Positions 34,728 through 44,939 of a stretch of 64,000 nucleotides of DNA are shown here, in pieces. Numbering within the stretch: position 1 is the first letter of the stretch; each line of letters begins with the position of its first letter. A model generated the notes under the pieces. It saw only the letters and a program-made list of their open reading frames with translations, did no database searches and was not told the origin of the DNA. Source of the DNA: Lasiosphaeris hirsuta (Eukaryota; Ascomycota; Sordariomycetes; Sordariales; Lasiosphaeriaceae). The position numbers and the translations under genes were made by a program. Location: positions 2,480,001-2,544,000 of the forward strand of contig JAUKUA010000005.1 in NCBI GenBank assembly GCA_030549175.1, given 5' to 3'.

Positions 34728-36120
34728 CTAAGCAGCAGAGAGAATTTCAGCTGCATCGGGGCCGGACGTGTTGTCTTGCTTCCCATCGTGCCTCTTCGCT
34801 TGCTCAACCTCACGCTCACGTTCACGCTTCCGCCGCTCGTGCTCCTTTTGCCGCTCGTGGCTTAGGTAGCTGGCGTAGCGCAGTGTGCCAAGGGTCAGCA
34901 CGGCCATAAAGATGATTCCCACGACGGAGCGCCGAATAAGCACCCAACGCAGCCCCTCGATCTCTGATTTGGAATCGCTATTTAGCATAACGCTAATTTT
35001 GTAGTTTATTTGTTGAATCTAACTGCGATGTTAGAGATGGTATAGGACTGGAAGTTGGGATGGGAGAGAATCGTGCCTTGCTATCCACCTCCTTTTGCTC
35101 CTCACGGACAGCCATGCGGCGGTCATTGAACATGCCGCGCACGTTGTCGTTCAGAGTCTGTAGTTCCTGGCTAAGGCGCTGCGAGAGGATGTCAACCTCG
35201 TGCTGGAGCAGGGTGCGTTGCTGACGCAGCTGCTCGTCAGCGACGCGGCGGTTGTTCTTGACCTCGGTGCCGAGCTCGGAGCACGCGGCGCGAAAGAGGT
35301 ACGTCTCGTTTTCAACGTCCGATTTACTCACCAGGCTCTCCTGGGCCACGTCGAGGTTGTTGGCCAGGATGCCGCGCACCGCCTTCATGGACGTGATGGA
35401 CTGGTTGATGGTGTACCCACTAGCTGACAGCTGCTTGACCAGCGAGTAGCTGTCGAAGTGGTGGACGTAGGGCGGCGGCACGAGGTGTGGCGGCGTCTTG
35501 TAGGCCGTCTTTCCCTCCGGGCTGGGCTCCGAGGGGGCCGTAGGCGGCCCCATATGGAGGACGGACCCCATGGGCCCGATGGTCCCTTTTGGTATCGTAG
35601 ACAAATCTCCTACTGCTATAGGTTGTGGTGGAGACTCTGGTCCTAGGGGTGACTCGGATGGCCCCTGGGCATCCTCGGCGGTTTTGCTCTCCTCAGAAGG
35701 TGGTGTCTTTTGTGTCTTTGGATCCAAATCGGTCTTGCTGCTGCCACTACCCCCACCGATGATGCCCCTTGCTGCCTCTACCCCGTCCGGCTGCCCTCCT
35801 CCCTGCTCCCCCTTGCCGCTTTCTTGGACGTCGTCCTTCGGCTCGAGCATCGACGGTGAGGGATCTAGAGCGGGTGGAGCGTGAATAGGCAGAGGCTCAA
35901 TGGCCTTCCCGTGGCGCTTAGCAAAAGGGGCCTGTCTGCCAACAGAGGGGGTTATAAACGAGGCGGCATGTTGGCAGCTGGGCGCGGGCGACGTCACGTC
36001 TCTCCCGCGGGACCTGCGCGAGGCAATGTGCACGGCGGGCTCGCTCCAGCGACCTGTCCGGAAGAGGTGTGGGTACAAGAATGTGAGGCGGCTTGCTGCC
36101 ATGACTGGGCTTTTTCTCAT
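34728..36120 (-). CDS. CCDC90/FMP32-like coiled-coil mitochondrial inner-membrane protein (DUF1640)
   Basis: Exons 36120..35089 and 35018..34728; 440 residues. The two exons look like separate genes until joined: exon 1 ends RMAVREEQKE and exon 2 continues IQQINYKISVMLNSDSKSEI, the expected end of a DUF1640 coiled coil, followed by LRWVLIRRSVVGIIFMAVLT, a single membrane span near residue 365-385. The N-terminal ~215 residues are basic at first (MRKSPVMAASRLTFLYPHLF), then Pro/Ser/Glu-rich and long for the family. The conserved domain begins at about 220 (HFDSYSLVKQLSASGYTINQ, then ITSMKAVRGILANNLD). Relatives include yeast Fmp32 and animal MCUR1/CCDC90, linked to cytochrome c oxidase assembly and, in animals, calcium uniporter regulation. 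The role here is inferred. Confidence 0.9.
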
Positions 36121-37404
36121 AGCATTTTTTTGGGGGGGGGGGGGGGGGGTTGTTCAATTGCTGGTTAGCAGCTGTCGGGTGCTGTTGAGGTGCAGTGGTG
36201 CGGCGACGGCGACACAGTGGTCCATGCAACCGATCCCAGCATTGCGGGCCACGGGTTTCTGTCGGCTCTTCGTGCAGGCGAGCAGCAACCTAGGTGGCCC
36301 GGGAAGGGTAGGGCAGCCTAGCAGGGCAACAGGGCTACCGTAGCCCCACCTCAACAAGTACTTACTCCGCAGGTAACCCGCTGTTTAGGTGGGCGAAGGT
36401 GGGGTCACAGCTGTCCCAGCTCCAGCACAGCGCTCAACCCGTTTGAGCGGTGCCTCGTGGATAGCTTCGCAGATTCAGTCATCGGGGCTTTACACTTTAC
36501 GAGACAGCGCCCTCGCCACGTAATAACGCAAAACGGCTCGTCAGCATTTGAAATCTGCCACCTTCTCTAACTGCTCTCAGAGTCTCAAACCCTTCTCAAA
36601 TATCACAGTCAAAGCTCAAAATCCGAGTCAGAAGCCAGCGTGCTGAGTTACACCAGTGCAAGATTCCCAGTTGCGACGTAATACCGGCTAATTACATGTT
36701 ATCCTCGCTCGCTTCGGCGCAAAGAATTCCTGAAAATTCGACATTGTCCCATGGGCGAATGAACGGCAGGAGTTCCCCCACACTCGCGAGCTATGACGAT
36801 AGTTGGCTGCCCCTGCCAGGCCGCCCGTCTGTCTGGTTGTCCCCCGGTGAGCGGCGTCTGACCGGGCGCGGCACGGGAACACCTAGGAGCACAGGCAGTG
36901 CCAGAGGAAATTCCAAGCCTTGGGACAACATCCCTTTACCGCAGCTGCTTCCTGCCCCTTTTTTGGATGGAAGCCCAATTCCAGACAACTCCTTCTCTCC
37001 TGACGACGCACGCCATTCTTGCCGTTTGCGCCTGAATTGATCGCCATTGTTCGTCGGGCTCAGAAAGCCTCAAGGTCGTCATATCACGCGGACTTGCGCC
37101 TATGACCGTGACCTGCCGCTTGCCTATCCTGCCTGCCTACATTTACACCCAGCCCAATCCTCGCCCGACACGAAGGTCCGACCTCGACTTTTTAGCTCTT
37201 GCCCACCGTGCTAGCGAAAAGGAGCAGGTGTGAGAACTCTGCTCCCCAGCCTATCCTTCAAGGCCCCTATCCCTGTCACAATATTGTCTTTCACATCTCG
37301 TACGTACTGTCAACGGTAGCATCATCGCCGATTTGTAGCTCAAAGTTTCACTTTTTGCGTCGTCATTTTTCTGTTATGCGCACCGCCCGGGCATCCGCTT
37401 CATA
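36121..37404. other. Divergent spacer with T7G18 block
   Basis: 1.3 kb between divergent genes with a T7G18 run at 36125-36149, immediately upstream of the FMP32-like start codon. No gene is recognised; frames at 36696-37040 lack features. Confidence 0.55.
36125..36149 (+). repeat. T7G18 homopolymer block
   Basis: On the minus strand, the coding strand of the neighbouring gene, it is C18A7 and lies within about 30 bp of the start codon. Confidence 0.85.
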
Positions 37405-37544
37405 ATGGCGCCCCAAAGCTTACTTTCGCACGATAACCAACAGTTACTTGCCGTCACAGCTGCTTTGTTAGCCCTTACAATCCTTAGTAGATACCGACGG
37501 CGAATGGCCTCCAAATATGGTTTGTACCCCCATCCAGAGGCTGC
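37405..37544 (+). other. Possible N-terminal exon or upstream ORF of the hydrolase-phosphatase gene
   Basis: From ATG 37405 the frame reads MAPQSLLSHDNQQ, then a membrane-anchor-like stretch LLAVTAALLALTILSRYRRR. It is in a different frame from the main ORF. Two splice combinations would join them: donor at 37487 with acceptor near 37539, or a very short 41-base intron after 37549. Neither has a strong branch site, so this is left open. Confidence 0.4.
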
Positions 37545-39437
37545 ATGTACGGTATTGACATCCGGCACCCAGATCCCAAACTTACAGATCCCCCTCTGCT
37601 CCAGAGAAACTCTCTGGTGAAGACTTACACCACTTCTCGGGCTACGTACGAAGACCTTCGTGTCTTCTATAGACGGCACCCGCAAGCAGACCGTCTGCCG
37701 AGCTCACCGGCTCCCGTTCCATTGCTGGTCTTCCTACATGGCCTTGGGGGATCAGTTGCCCAGTTTAACTCGTTGCTCACCAGTCTGACGCCAATTGCAT
37801 CCTGCTTAGCTGTTGATCTCCCTGGCAATGGCGCCTCCGCGTACAGGAACAGCTCCTGGGACGCCTACACAACTGACGCCTTGGTAGAGCTGCTCGAGAG
37901 CGTCGTTGAGGACCACCGCGAAAAGGAAGACAACCAGGGCGTAGTTCTTATTGGCCACAGCTACGGCGGTTCCCTGGCCGCCCTACTGGCAAGCCCCAGG
38001 ACGGGGCGACAGACGGAGCTGAGCAAGCATGTGGTCGGATTGGTAACCATTTGCTCTCCTTCCGAACCCTTCTCGAAATCCCGATCCGCCCTCGCACGCA
38101 AGTTTCTGTCTATTCCCGGATTCATCTTCGACCTTTACCGGTTCTTTGATAGCTGGGGAGGCCCCGAAAGTAGAAGCGTGCGCCGATTCTTGGGGCCAGA
38201 CGCAGACGACGAGTCGAAGCGCCTTCAGGACCTGTACAACCATCAGAGCAGGACCCCGGTTTTCAGACGTACAGCATACGGAGCTCTTCCAGAGTACCAG
38301 AACGAGACGCCACACGGCGGTACACCCGGTCAAGACGTGTGGTCGCGCCTGAACATACCAGTTTTCCTAGTTGGTGCCAAGGACGACACCGTTATTCCGT
38401 GGTCAGACGTCGATAAGATCAGGACGTATCTCGCGAACGACAAGGTTACTTTGGATTCTCACTCGGTAACGCCACAAGGTCTGAGCGACGCTGCGACGCT
38501 GGCGCTGCCATTGGCAGCGCATTCAGTACCAAGTGGAGTAGATACTGCTCCGGCGGCAAGATCGCAGTCCAACGGCACTCTTAGCAGGACCATCTCCGAC
38601 CTCGAACATGCAGACTTCTCAAGGCGGGACCGGAGCACAGCTAGTGACGATCGCAATGAGGACCCGAGCACCCCTAACGACAAACCCCCATCTATCCCGG
38701 CGCTGCCCCTGCACCCCAAAAAGGTGGTGGATTCAGTGATATTCCCCTCGCCCGCCAACCATGGAGTACTCTACACGCCAACCACAGCGCCTATTCTCGC
38801 CGGGCTGATTTCGGACTTCCTGGGTAGCCACGTGACGGGCCGCCTCTCGCTGGGGTGGCAGCTCCAGTACCTGTGCCAGGACGGAAAATGGGACGTCAAG
38901 AACCTTGAGAAGTGGCAGAAAGTGGCACCGGTTTCGGGGCCGATTGGAGGCGTGTTCCGGGCCATCAAGACGCTGCGCGAGGTGGACGAAACACACTGCC
39001 CGCGTGAGTTTGTGAAGGAATGGGGCGCAACGATCCACGATGTCATTGACATTTCACACGACAACCCTGTGTACAACCCCGAGGGGCTCAAGGAAGGTAG
39101 CATCAAATACCACAAGTTCCCGACTGTGTCCAAGGTGCCCCCTATGGATGCCGAAATTAAGGGGTTCATTGAGCTGGTGGACAGTATCCGGGCGAAGCAG
39201 GAGAAGCGGGCAGCGGCCGAAGGATGGGCTGAGGGGTGGGCTGTTGGCGTGCATTGCCATTACGGCTTCAACCGCACAGGGTTCCTGATTGTCTGTTATC
39301 TGGTGGAGCGGTGCGGATTCAGCGCGAAGGAGGCGGTAGAGCATTTTGCGCAGCAGAGACCCCACGGGATCAAGCATGCGCACTTCAAGGACCGGCTGTA
39401 TGTGCGTTATTCAGGTGTCAAGAGCGAGCGGCAATGA
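37545..39437 (+). CDS. Alpha/beta hydrolase fused to a dual-specificity phosphatase domain
   Basis: 630 residues as a single open frame. Residues ~45-440 are an alpha/beta hydrolase: PLLVFLHGLGGSVAQFN (oxyanion HG, His65), LIGHSYGGSLAALLASP (nucleophile Ser139), FLVGAKDDTVIPWSDVDK (probable acid) and PANHGVLYTPTTAP (probable catalytic His). A Ser/Asp-rich loop (about 350-390) interrupts the fold. Residues ~470-630 are a cysteine phosphatase of the DSP/RNA-triphosphatase type: ATIHDVIDISHDNPVYNPEG, KYHKFPTVSKVPP and the P-loop HCHYGFNRTG with Cys571 and Arg577. No WPD-type acid is evident, as in RNA triphosphatases. Substrates are unknown. The N-terminus is uncertain: an overlapping frame from ATG 37405 encodes a hydrophobic anchor and may be an upstream exon. 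Confidence 0.88.
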   Translation: MYGIDIRHPDPKLTDPPLLQRNSLVKTYTTSRATYEDLRVFYRRHPQADRLPSSPAPVPLLVFLHGLGGSVAQFNSLLTSLTPIASCLAVDLPGNGASAYRNSSWDAYTTDALVELLESVVEDHREKEDNQGVVLIGHSYGGSLAALLASPRTGRQTELSKHVVGLVTICSPSEPFSKSRSALARKFLSIPGFIFDLYRFFDSWGGPESRSVRRFLGPDADDESKRLQDLYNHQSRTPVFRRTAYGALPEYQNETPHGGTPGQDVWSRLNIPVFLVGAKDDTVIPWSDVDKIRTYLANDKVTLDSHSVTPQGLSDAATLALPLAAHSVPSGVDTAPAARSQSNGTLSRTISDLEHADFSRRDRSTASDDRNEDPSTPNDKPPSIPALPLHPKKVVDSVIFPSPANHGVLYTPTTAPILAGLISDFLGSHVTGRLSLGWQLQYLCQDGKWDVKNLEKWQKVAPVSGPIGGVFRAIKTLREVDETHCPREFVKEWGATIHDVIDISHDNPVYNPEGLKEGSIKYHKFPTVSKVPPMDAEIKGFIELVDSIRAKQEKRAAAEGWAEGWAVGVHCHYGFNRTGFLIVCYLVERCGFSAKEAVEHFAQQRPHGIKHAHFKDRLYVRYSGVKSERQ

Positions 39438-39824
39438 GGGTAGGTGGGAGGTTGGGTAATGAATCAGGTGGCGGCTTTAGAAAGACCGTTTTGGTTATAT
39501 CCATTTGATTTCAAGGAGCGCTCTTTTTGTATTGATGAGTCGGGGGTGGGTTTCTTTAGGTATACATACATAGAGGAATCAGCGTTTCTGACTTACGGTT
39601 TACGGGGTATTAATCAAGGGGCCACAGCACAGCACCCACCCACCCAATATGTGGTGTTGCAGCGGGTTGTTACTCTGGATCTGCATCTTGCCATATCGCG
39701 CGATGTTTGTCACTGGGTAACCTTACAAATCACCCAGTTCTCGAAGAGAGCCGATCAGCCCCGTCGGATATATTCACCAGTCCTTGATGTGACATGGTAC
39801 GGAACGCAACAAGACATTCCACAG
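39438..39824. other. Intergenic region between convergent genes
   Basis: 3' flanks only. Nothing coding is seen. Confidence 0.6.
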
Positions 39825-40292
39825 CTACACAAGAACTTTGCCATCCGCTACAAGCCACCCTCGACTTGCTAAGAAGGCAGCTCCAGAATCCGCCCAGATC
39901 TCATATGTTACCACCTTGCCCTCGATGTCAAAAGACAGCACATAGGTGAAAACTTCGTTCCAGCTCTGCCCACTACTCTTCCATGTGAAACTTGCCACGC
40001 CACGGACCGAGACCTTACGTAACTCAGCATCGACGATATAGTCGGAGAAGTGCATGTCCGAGTATGTGAGGCAATCGCTGACCAGGGACAGGTAGGTGAG
40101 TACTCCTTGGCGGCCGCGAAATGACCGGCCAAGGAAGGGGGCAAGAGTGGAGAGGCCATGTTCCCGGACGAGGATAGAAGATTCCAGCGAGGTGGAGAAG
40201 TGGGTGAGGAGAGTGGAGGGGGGCTCTTGCGAGGCGAACGAGGCGCAGAAGGCCGCTGCGGACTCGAGGAGCGAGGCGCGTGTGAGGGACAT
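39825..40292 (-). CDS. Small NTF2-like/SnoaL-fold protein, function unknown
   Basis: Single exon, 155 residues. The pattern MSLTRASLLESAAAFCASFA, then THFSTSLESSILVREHGLST, APFLGRSFRGRQGVLTYLSL, VRGVASFTWKSSGQSWNEVF and YVLSFDIEGKVVTYEIWADS, matches the shape of a cone-like NTF2/SnoaL fold: N-terminal helices, a loop, then beta strands ending in D-E-GK-V-YEIW. Such proteins are often small-molecule-binding or stand-alone enzymes; no active-site residues can be assigned. No signal peptide is seen. It is divergent from the alkaline phosphatase gene. Fold assignment is by pattern recognition and is moderately sure; coding status is strong. Confidence 0.8.
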   Translation of the reverse strand: MSLTRASLLESAAAFCASFASQEPPSTLLTHFSTSLESSILVREHGLSTLAPFLGRSFRGRQGVLTYLSLVSDCLTYSDMHFSDYIVDAELRKVSVRGVASFTWKSSGQSWNEVFTYVLSFDIEGKVVTYEIWADSGAAFLASRGWLVADGKVLV

Positions 40293-40805
40293 GGTGGAAC
40301 TTTGAGGCTAGTGAGATGGATAGACGAAGGGCTGAGTCTTTACCGGTTTGCGGTTGGGAGCAAGGCGCCTAATTGGGTAGATAAAAGAGTCAGGAGGGCT
40401 AATCACAGGACCGGGTTGCGGCTGCCTCGCTGAAGGCCAGGCTGCACCAGCCCCGCCCCCACCTAGTACAGCGTCGCGCCCAGTGATTTGTTCGGGTAAG
40501 GGCATCCTGCAGCCCTATCAATTAGCGTCCGTCAGGCGTCTGTCAGTGGCTCAGCGGACCGTTCAGTGGGGTAAGCAAACCAAGGTCCCGAGGCATGTTA
40601 ACTTAAACCGGACGTCATCCGCTCTCGCTCTCTTCTCTTCTCGCCATGACAAACACCTATCCGTCTCATTGCCCATCTCGACTACTTGTGGCTCTTCAAC
40701 CTCGGACGAGAACAGGGGACGCCTACAACCCTACTTCTCGGTGAGGTGTGCTATTGACACAATGGTGAGCAGCCGCCATGGGTTTTCCCCTTTCTCTGCT
40801 ATCCA
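40293..40805. promoter_or_regulatory. Divergent promoter region NTF2-like / alkaline phosphatase
   Basis: 513 bp. It contains an ATG at 40761 followed directly by a GT donor-like sequence, which could be an alternative first exon of the phosphatase gene. No other feature is seen. Confidence 0.45.
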
Positions 40806-42617
40806 ATGCCCAATCGATTCCAACGTGCCGGTACTGACAAGATCGCCCCCAAATGGCAGCACACCGAACAGTCGCCACTCCTGGCCGGGTCGCTGCGCAC
40901 ACCGGAACAATCAGACCGCGCCGCTGGAGAAGAAGATGCCGCACTTCACAACACAGCCCTTTCAGCGCGCGGCGGCGCTGCTTCGAGGCTGCGCGAAATC
41001 GCCCTGTTCTCCTGGGCCCTCGTAGCTACAGCGGCGGTCATAGTCTTGGCAGTGGTTTTGCAGCACCGCGGCCTCTCGACACTATCTGAGCCCTCTGAGC
41101 CATCCCTCGCTTCTGTATCGTCTTCATCCAAACGCAACTTGGTATTCATGGTGTCAGACGGCATGGGTCCCGCTTCGTTGTCGCTTACACGCTCGTTCCG
41201 GCAGCTGGTGGACGACCTGCCCTACTCGGACACACTCGTGCTTGACCAGCACTTTTGGGGCACATCGCGGACGCGGTCCAGCAACAGCCTCGTGACGGAC
41301 TCAGCGGCCGGTGCAACTGCCTTCTCATGCGGTCGCAAGAGCTACAATGGCGCCATCTCAATGCTTCCTGACTCCCAGCCGTGCGGAACCGTGCTCGAGG
41401 CCGCCAAGCGCGCGGGATATGTGACAGGATTGGTCGTCACGACTGATATCACGGACGCGACCCCGGCTTGCTTCGCCTCACACGTGCACATGCGCACACA
41501 AGAAGACGAAATTGCTCTGCACGAGATTGGTGAGGGCGTTCTTGGTCGGTCCGTCGACCTAATTCTTGGTGGTGGGAGGTGCCATTTTCTGCCTAATTCA
41601 AGTGCGGGCAGCTGCCGCGCTGACGATGTCAACGTTGCGGGTATTGCACAGAGCAAGCACGGCTGGACCTACGTCGATAGCCGGGCGGGCTTTGATACGC
41701 TTGGTCTGGGAAAGAATGTCTCGCTGCCGCTGCTCGGTCTGTTTGCCTCCACCGATGTGCCATTCGAGATCGACCGTCGGAACATGGCCGACGTGTACCC
41801 CAGCTTAAGCGAGATGGCCTTGACCGCCCTGACCGCGCTGGAGGCGGCGACCAAGGACAGCGAAAGAGGGTTTTTCCTCATGATCGAAGGCAGCCGTATT
41901 GATCATGCCGGCCACTTCAACGATCCAGCCGCCCAAGTCCGCGAGGTGCTTGAGTACGACAAGACGTTCAAGTCAGTCGTTGATTTCCTCGACGATTCCG
42001 ATACCGAAGGCATTCTTGTCGCAACAAGCGACCACGAGACAGGCGGCCTCGCTCTCGCCCGACAGGGTCCTGGTGAGCTACCCGTGTACAACTGGAACCC
42101 CAAAGTTCTTGCAAACGCCAATGCCTCGGCTGAGCACCTCGCCCTCCTGCTCCGCCAGCGTATCGAATCCGTCGTAGAGGACCCGGACGTTTTGCGAGAA
42201 TGGATCAACAAGGACCTTGTCGTCAGCCGTCTCGGCATCCACGACGCCTTGGAGATGGAGATTAACGCGCTTGCGTCAAGCCCGTTGCACGCCACAACGT
42301 TGTTTGCGCATATGATTAGCATGCGTGCCCGTATCGGGTGGGCAACACATGGGCACAGCGCCGTTGATGTGAATATTTACAGCTCAGGTGGCGCTGCGGC
42401 GGAGAAAATCCGAGGCAACGTGGAGAACACCGAGGTGGGTAAGTTCTTGCGCGAGTATCTCGGTGTCAATGTCGATACTATCACCAAAGAGCTGCGGCAG
42501 AAGATGCGGGGGCAGAAGGCCCCCGCAGGGCTAGCAGGCTTCGACGAGGCGGGGCTGCTTGTTGGTCAGGATGGAGGGCATCCACACGAGTGGCTGATCA
42601 AGGTTCCCGAAGTTTAA
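40806..42617 (+). CDS. Vacuolar-type alkaline phosphatase (PHO8-like)
   Basis: 603 residues in one exon. It is a type II membrane phosphomonoesterase; the fungal relatives (yeast Pho8) sit in the vacuole and recover phosphate. A cytosolic tail (about 1-63) is followed by the anchor LFSWALVATAAVIVLAVVLQ, then the catalytic domain: NLVFMVSDGMGPASLSLTRS (metal Asp), SNSLVTDSAAGATAFSCGRK (nucleophile Ser in DSA), ASHVHMRTQEDEI, MIEGSRIDHAGHFNDPA, VATSDHETGGLALARQ and ATHGHSAVDVNIYSSGGAA. All zinc and magnesium ligand motifs are intact. The start at 40806 is the first ATG in the long frame. An alternative is an ATG at 40761 spliced to 40854 or so, giving a shorter tail; the acceptor is weak. Confidence 0.95.
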   Translation: MPNRFQRAGTDKIAPKWQHTEQSPLLAGSLRTPEQSDRAAGEEDAALHNTALSARGGAASRLREIALFSWALVATAAVIVLAVVLQHRGLSTLSEPSEPSLASVSSSSKRNLVFMVSDGMGPASLSLTRSFRQLVDDLPYSDTLVLDQHFWGTSRTRSSNSLVTDSAAGATAFSCGRKSYNGAISMLPDSQPCGTVLEAAKRAGYVTGLVVTTDITDATPACFASHVHMRTQEDEIALHEIGEGVLGRSVDLILGGGRCHFLPNSSAGSCRADDVNVAGIAQSKHGWTYVDSRAGFDTLGLGKNVSLPLLGLFASTDVPFEIDRRNMADVYPSLSEMALTALTALEAATKDSERGFFLMIEGSRIDHAGHFNDPAAQVREVLEYDKTFKSVVDFLDDSDTEGILVATSDHETGGLALARQGPGELPVYNWNPKVLANANASAEHLALLLRQRIESVVEDPDVLREWINKDLVVSRLGIHDALEMEINALASSPLHATTLFAHMISMRARIGWATHGHSAVDVNIYSSGGAAAEKIRGNVENTEVGKFLREYLGVNVDTITKELRQKMRGQKAPAGLAGFDEAGLLVGQDGGHPHEWLIKVPEV

Positions 42618-43151
42618 GGGGGCTTGAATTTGTCAACCTAGGGGTTTACATTGTGTAGAGTATGTATGGCCACCAGCAACCGGCGTAAAGATGATTAGCA
42701 TCGAGTTTCATTGAATGGAAGTAGGATATATAGGGAGCCAGGTGTGAGAAATGCGGCTGCCCAAGGCATTTATTTAATCCGTCCTGTGTTGTTCCCTGGA
42801 ATATGGCGACTAGTCAGGAGGAGAAAGCTAAGCGGGTGTCCACAACATTACTCCCGACTTTTTAAACGAAAAAGCCACATCGGAATGAAGAGCACCAATG
42901 TCCTATCGGTTCCTAGCATACTGTGGAAAGACATTCAGATCACGCAGTTTAGTTTTTATTTCTTTAGGTACCTTTGTTTACATGATAGGAGAGAAAATAT
43001 CAGACAGCCACCAACACAACCGCCAGCCCTGCTAAATCCCATAGCTGAAGTAAAATAGAAAACAAGACACCTCTGACCCGAAATCACAAAACACGCCGCC
43101 GCCGCCGCCGCACAACTCATTTCCTCGTGAATTCATCCAACAATCCCAAAT
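42618..43151. other. Intergenic region between convergent genes
   Basis: 534 bp of 3' flanks. It contains a (GCC)n microsatellite at 43095-43111. No gene is recognised. Confidence 0.6.
43095..43111. repeat. (GCC)n microsatellite
   Basis: More than five uninterrupted GCC units. Confidence 0.85.
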
Positions 43152-44939
43152 TCAGTCCGAAAAGTCCTCTTCGTGCAATTCATCCGGCCCCGCTCGGTAA
43201 ACGACATCAAATTTACCCCTGAACCTTCTATCGATCTCCGTCGCCAGCATAATCTCCTCGGAATCCAAAAATTTGGCCTCCCAATTCTGATGCGCCACAT
43301 AGAGCTGCAGCCCCTCGTGCTGGCCGGCGGGATCGGCCTGGAGCCGGACGAAGAAGTCGACCAGGGCCGGGACCGAGAACCATGAGGGCCCGAAGACGTT
43401 GACGTACTTGAGGTGGGAGAGGCGGGCGAGGAGGGGGAGGAAGTCGTCGGTGATGAAGTCGCCGTTGAGGTTGAGCTCCTCGAGGGGCGGGCGGATGTCG
43501 GTGAGGGCATCGATATCGGCAAGGCGGAAGAGCTCGTTGGTGTGTAACTGGCCAAGTTGGGTGATTTTGGTCAAGGCGGCGGTAAACTGGGCCACGCGCT
43601 CTTCGCTATTGGTGTCGAGGAGCTCCTCTTCGAGGTAGCGGATGCGGATGCGGCGGAGGTCGGTTTGGTTGGCGAGCTGGGGGTAGAAGTCGTCCGAGAT
43701 ATCGAGAAGGTCCAGGCGGAGGTATTCGAGGCGCATGGGGGACGTCTTGAATACTTTGGCGAGGAGCTCCGAGGCGCCGACAAAGCGTATGAACTCGAGT
43801 TCCTTGAGGGAGCCGCAATTTTGAAGCCAGGCGATTATCTCATCGGTGTTGGCTCCGCTGTAGGCGGTCCAATGAGCCGCCGACTCGACGGTGAGAATAG
43901 AGAGGGCGGTGCAGGGACTCAGTATCTCCAGATTGTTCAGAGCAGCTGACTGGAGGCTGAATAGCCCGAGACAAAGCAAGGAGTCGGAGTGCCTGGAAAA
44001 GGCTGCAAGAGTCACCGGGCCTATGTCGTTTTGGCTATTAACAGTAAATGCTTCTGTAGTGGGAGTCAGCTACATAATCCGCACGATTACTGTACAGCAA
44101 AACCTACTCAGTGTATTGGGCGCGAGGCCCAAGATGAATCCGGCCAGCTTGGTGTCTGCGTTATCCCCAGGGCAGGTATAGCACACTCTGCCCAGAGTCG
44201 TTAGTAGGTCCGACGTTCACAATCTCTTCCGTATAGTGGCGATGACTTACACCTCTTGAAATGCTGGACAGTTCTCCGAAATTGCCCGTGCCACGTCGCC
44301 ATTGAGGACCGAGCCGTCATAAATAGTGAGGGTAGTCAAACGAGCCAGCCTCGAGAGGCAGGTAGCCAGCTTCCCGCCATGCATAAACTGTACCTCAAGC
44401 ATGGTGAGGCCGACGAATCTGTCTTCGGCTTCAGCTGCACTATGTATGGACTCGGTAACCAGGTCGAGGACTTTAGCGGATATCCCATTTACGTCAAGTG
44501 ATCTTTTCTTGCCACGGCAGATTTCGAGTTCCTGGAGTGGAGGGTCGAAGAACATCTTCCGCAACCCCAAGTTGCCTTTAACGCTAGCTGTATCTGCATC
44601 GTCAAGGAGGGAGCGTAGATTGCCCAGCTTCAGTGTTTTTACCCAGCTGCAGTAGGGGTAGAGAGTCATTCCGAGGCTTGAGATAATGATTGATCTCCAC
44701 AAGCAGACGGCAGGTTCAATATTGAGGATATGCGCATCACTTGCGGGTGATTGGTCCTGAATTCCGTAAAGCAATGGCAGAGCCAACTTGGCCAAGCCAC
44801 GACTGAGACTGGCACAGAGGAAGAGACCAGCGAAGTCGTGGCGATTGGCGAGTTCCTGGGCAACCAACCACCAGATTTCCGAGGGAAGCGAGGGGCCAGC
44901 TCTCGCCGAGGCGCTGCGCGTCATGATTTGATCTCTCAT
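43152..44939 (-). CDS. F-box-like protein with leucine-rich C-terminal region
   Basis: Exons 44939..44251, 44187..44108 and 44053..43152; 556 residues. The N-terminal segment GPSLPSEIWWLVAQELANRH, followed by FAGLFLCASLSRGLAKLALP and LLYG, resembles an F-box (LPxEIxxxIxxxL...LCxxSRxLxxLAxPxLY). The rest has irregular leucine-rich repeats: LKTLKLGNLRSLL-like blocks, LQELEICRGKKRSLDV, LARLTTLTIYDGSVL, LRLDLLDISDDFYPQL, LEELNLNGDFITDDFLPLL and LSHLKYVNVFGPSW. Such proteins usually act as substrate receptors of SCF ubiquitin ligases through SKP1; the target is unknown. The middle exon encodes a short Cys-containing stretch (VCYTCPGDNADTKLAGF). The splice sites are canonical (GTAAGT and GTAGGT donors). 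The start could also be the ATG five codons in. Confidence 0.82.

Noticed and set aside
34728..34988. Stand-alone 86-residue membrane protein
   Set aside because: It is the last exon of the CCDC90/FMP32-like gene; splicing restores the coiled coil and anchor in frame.
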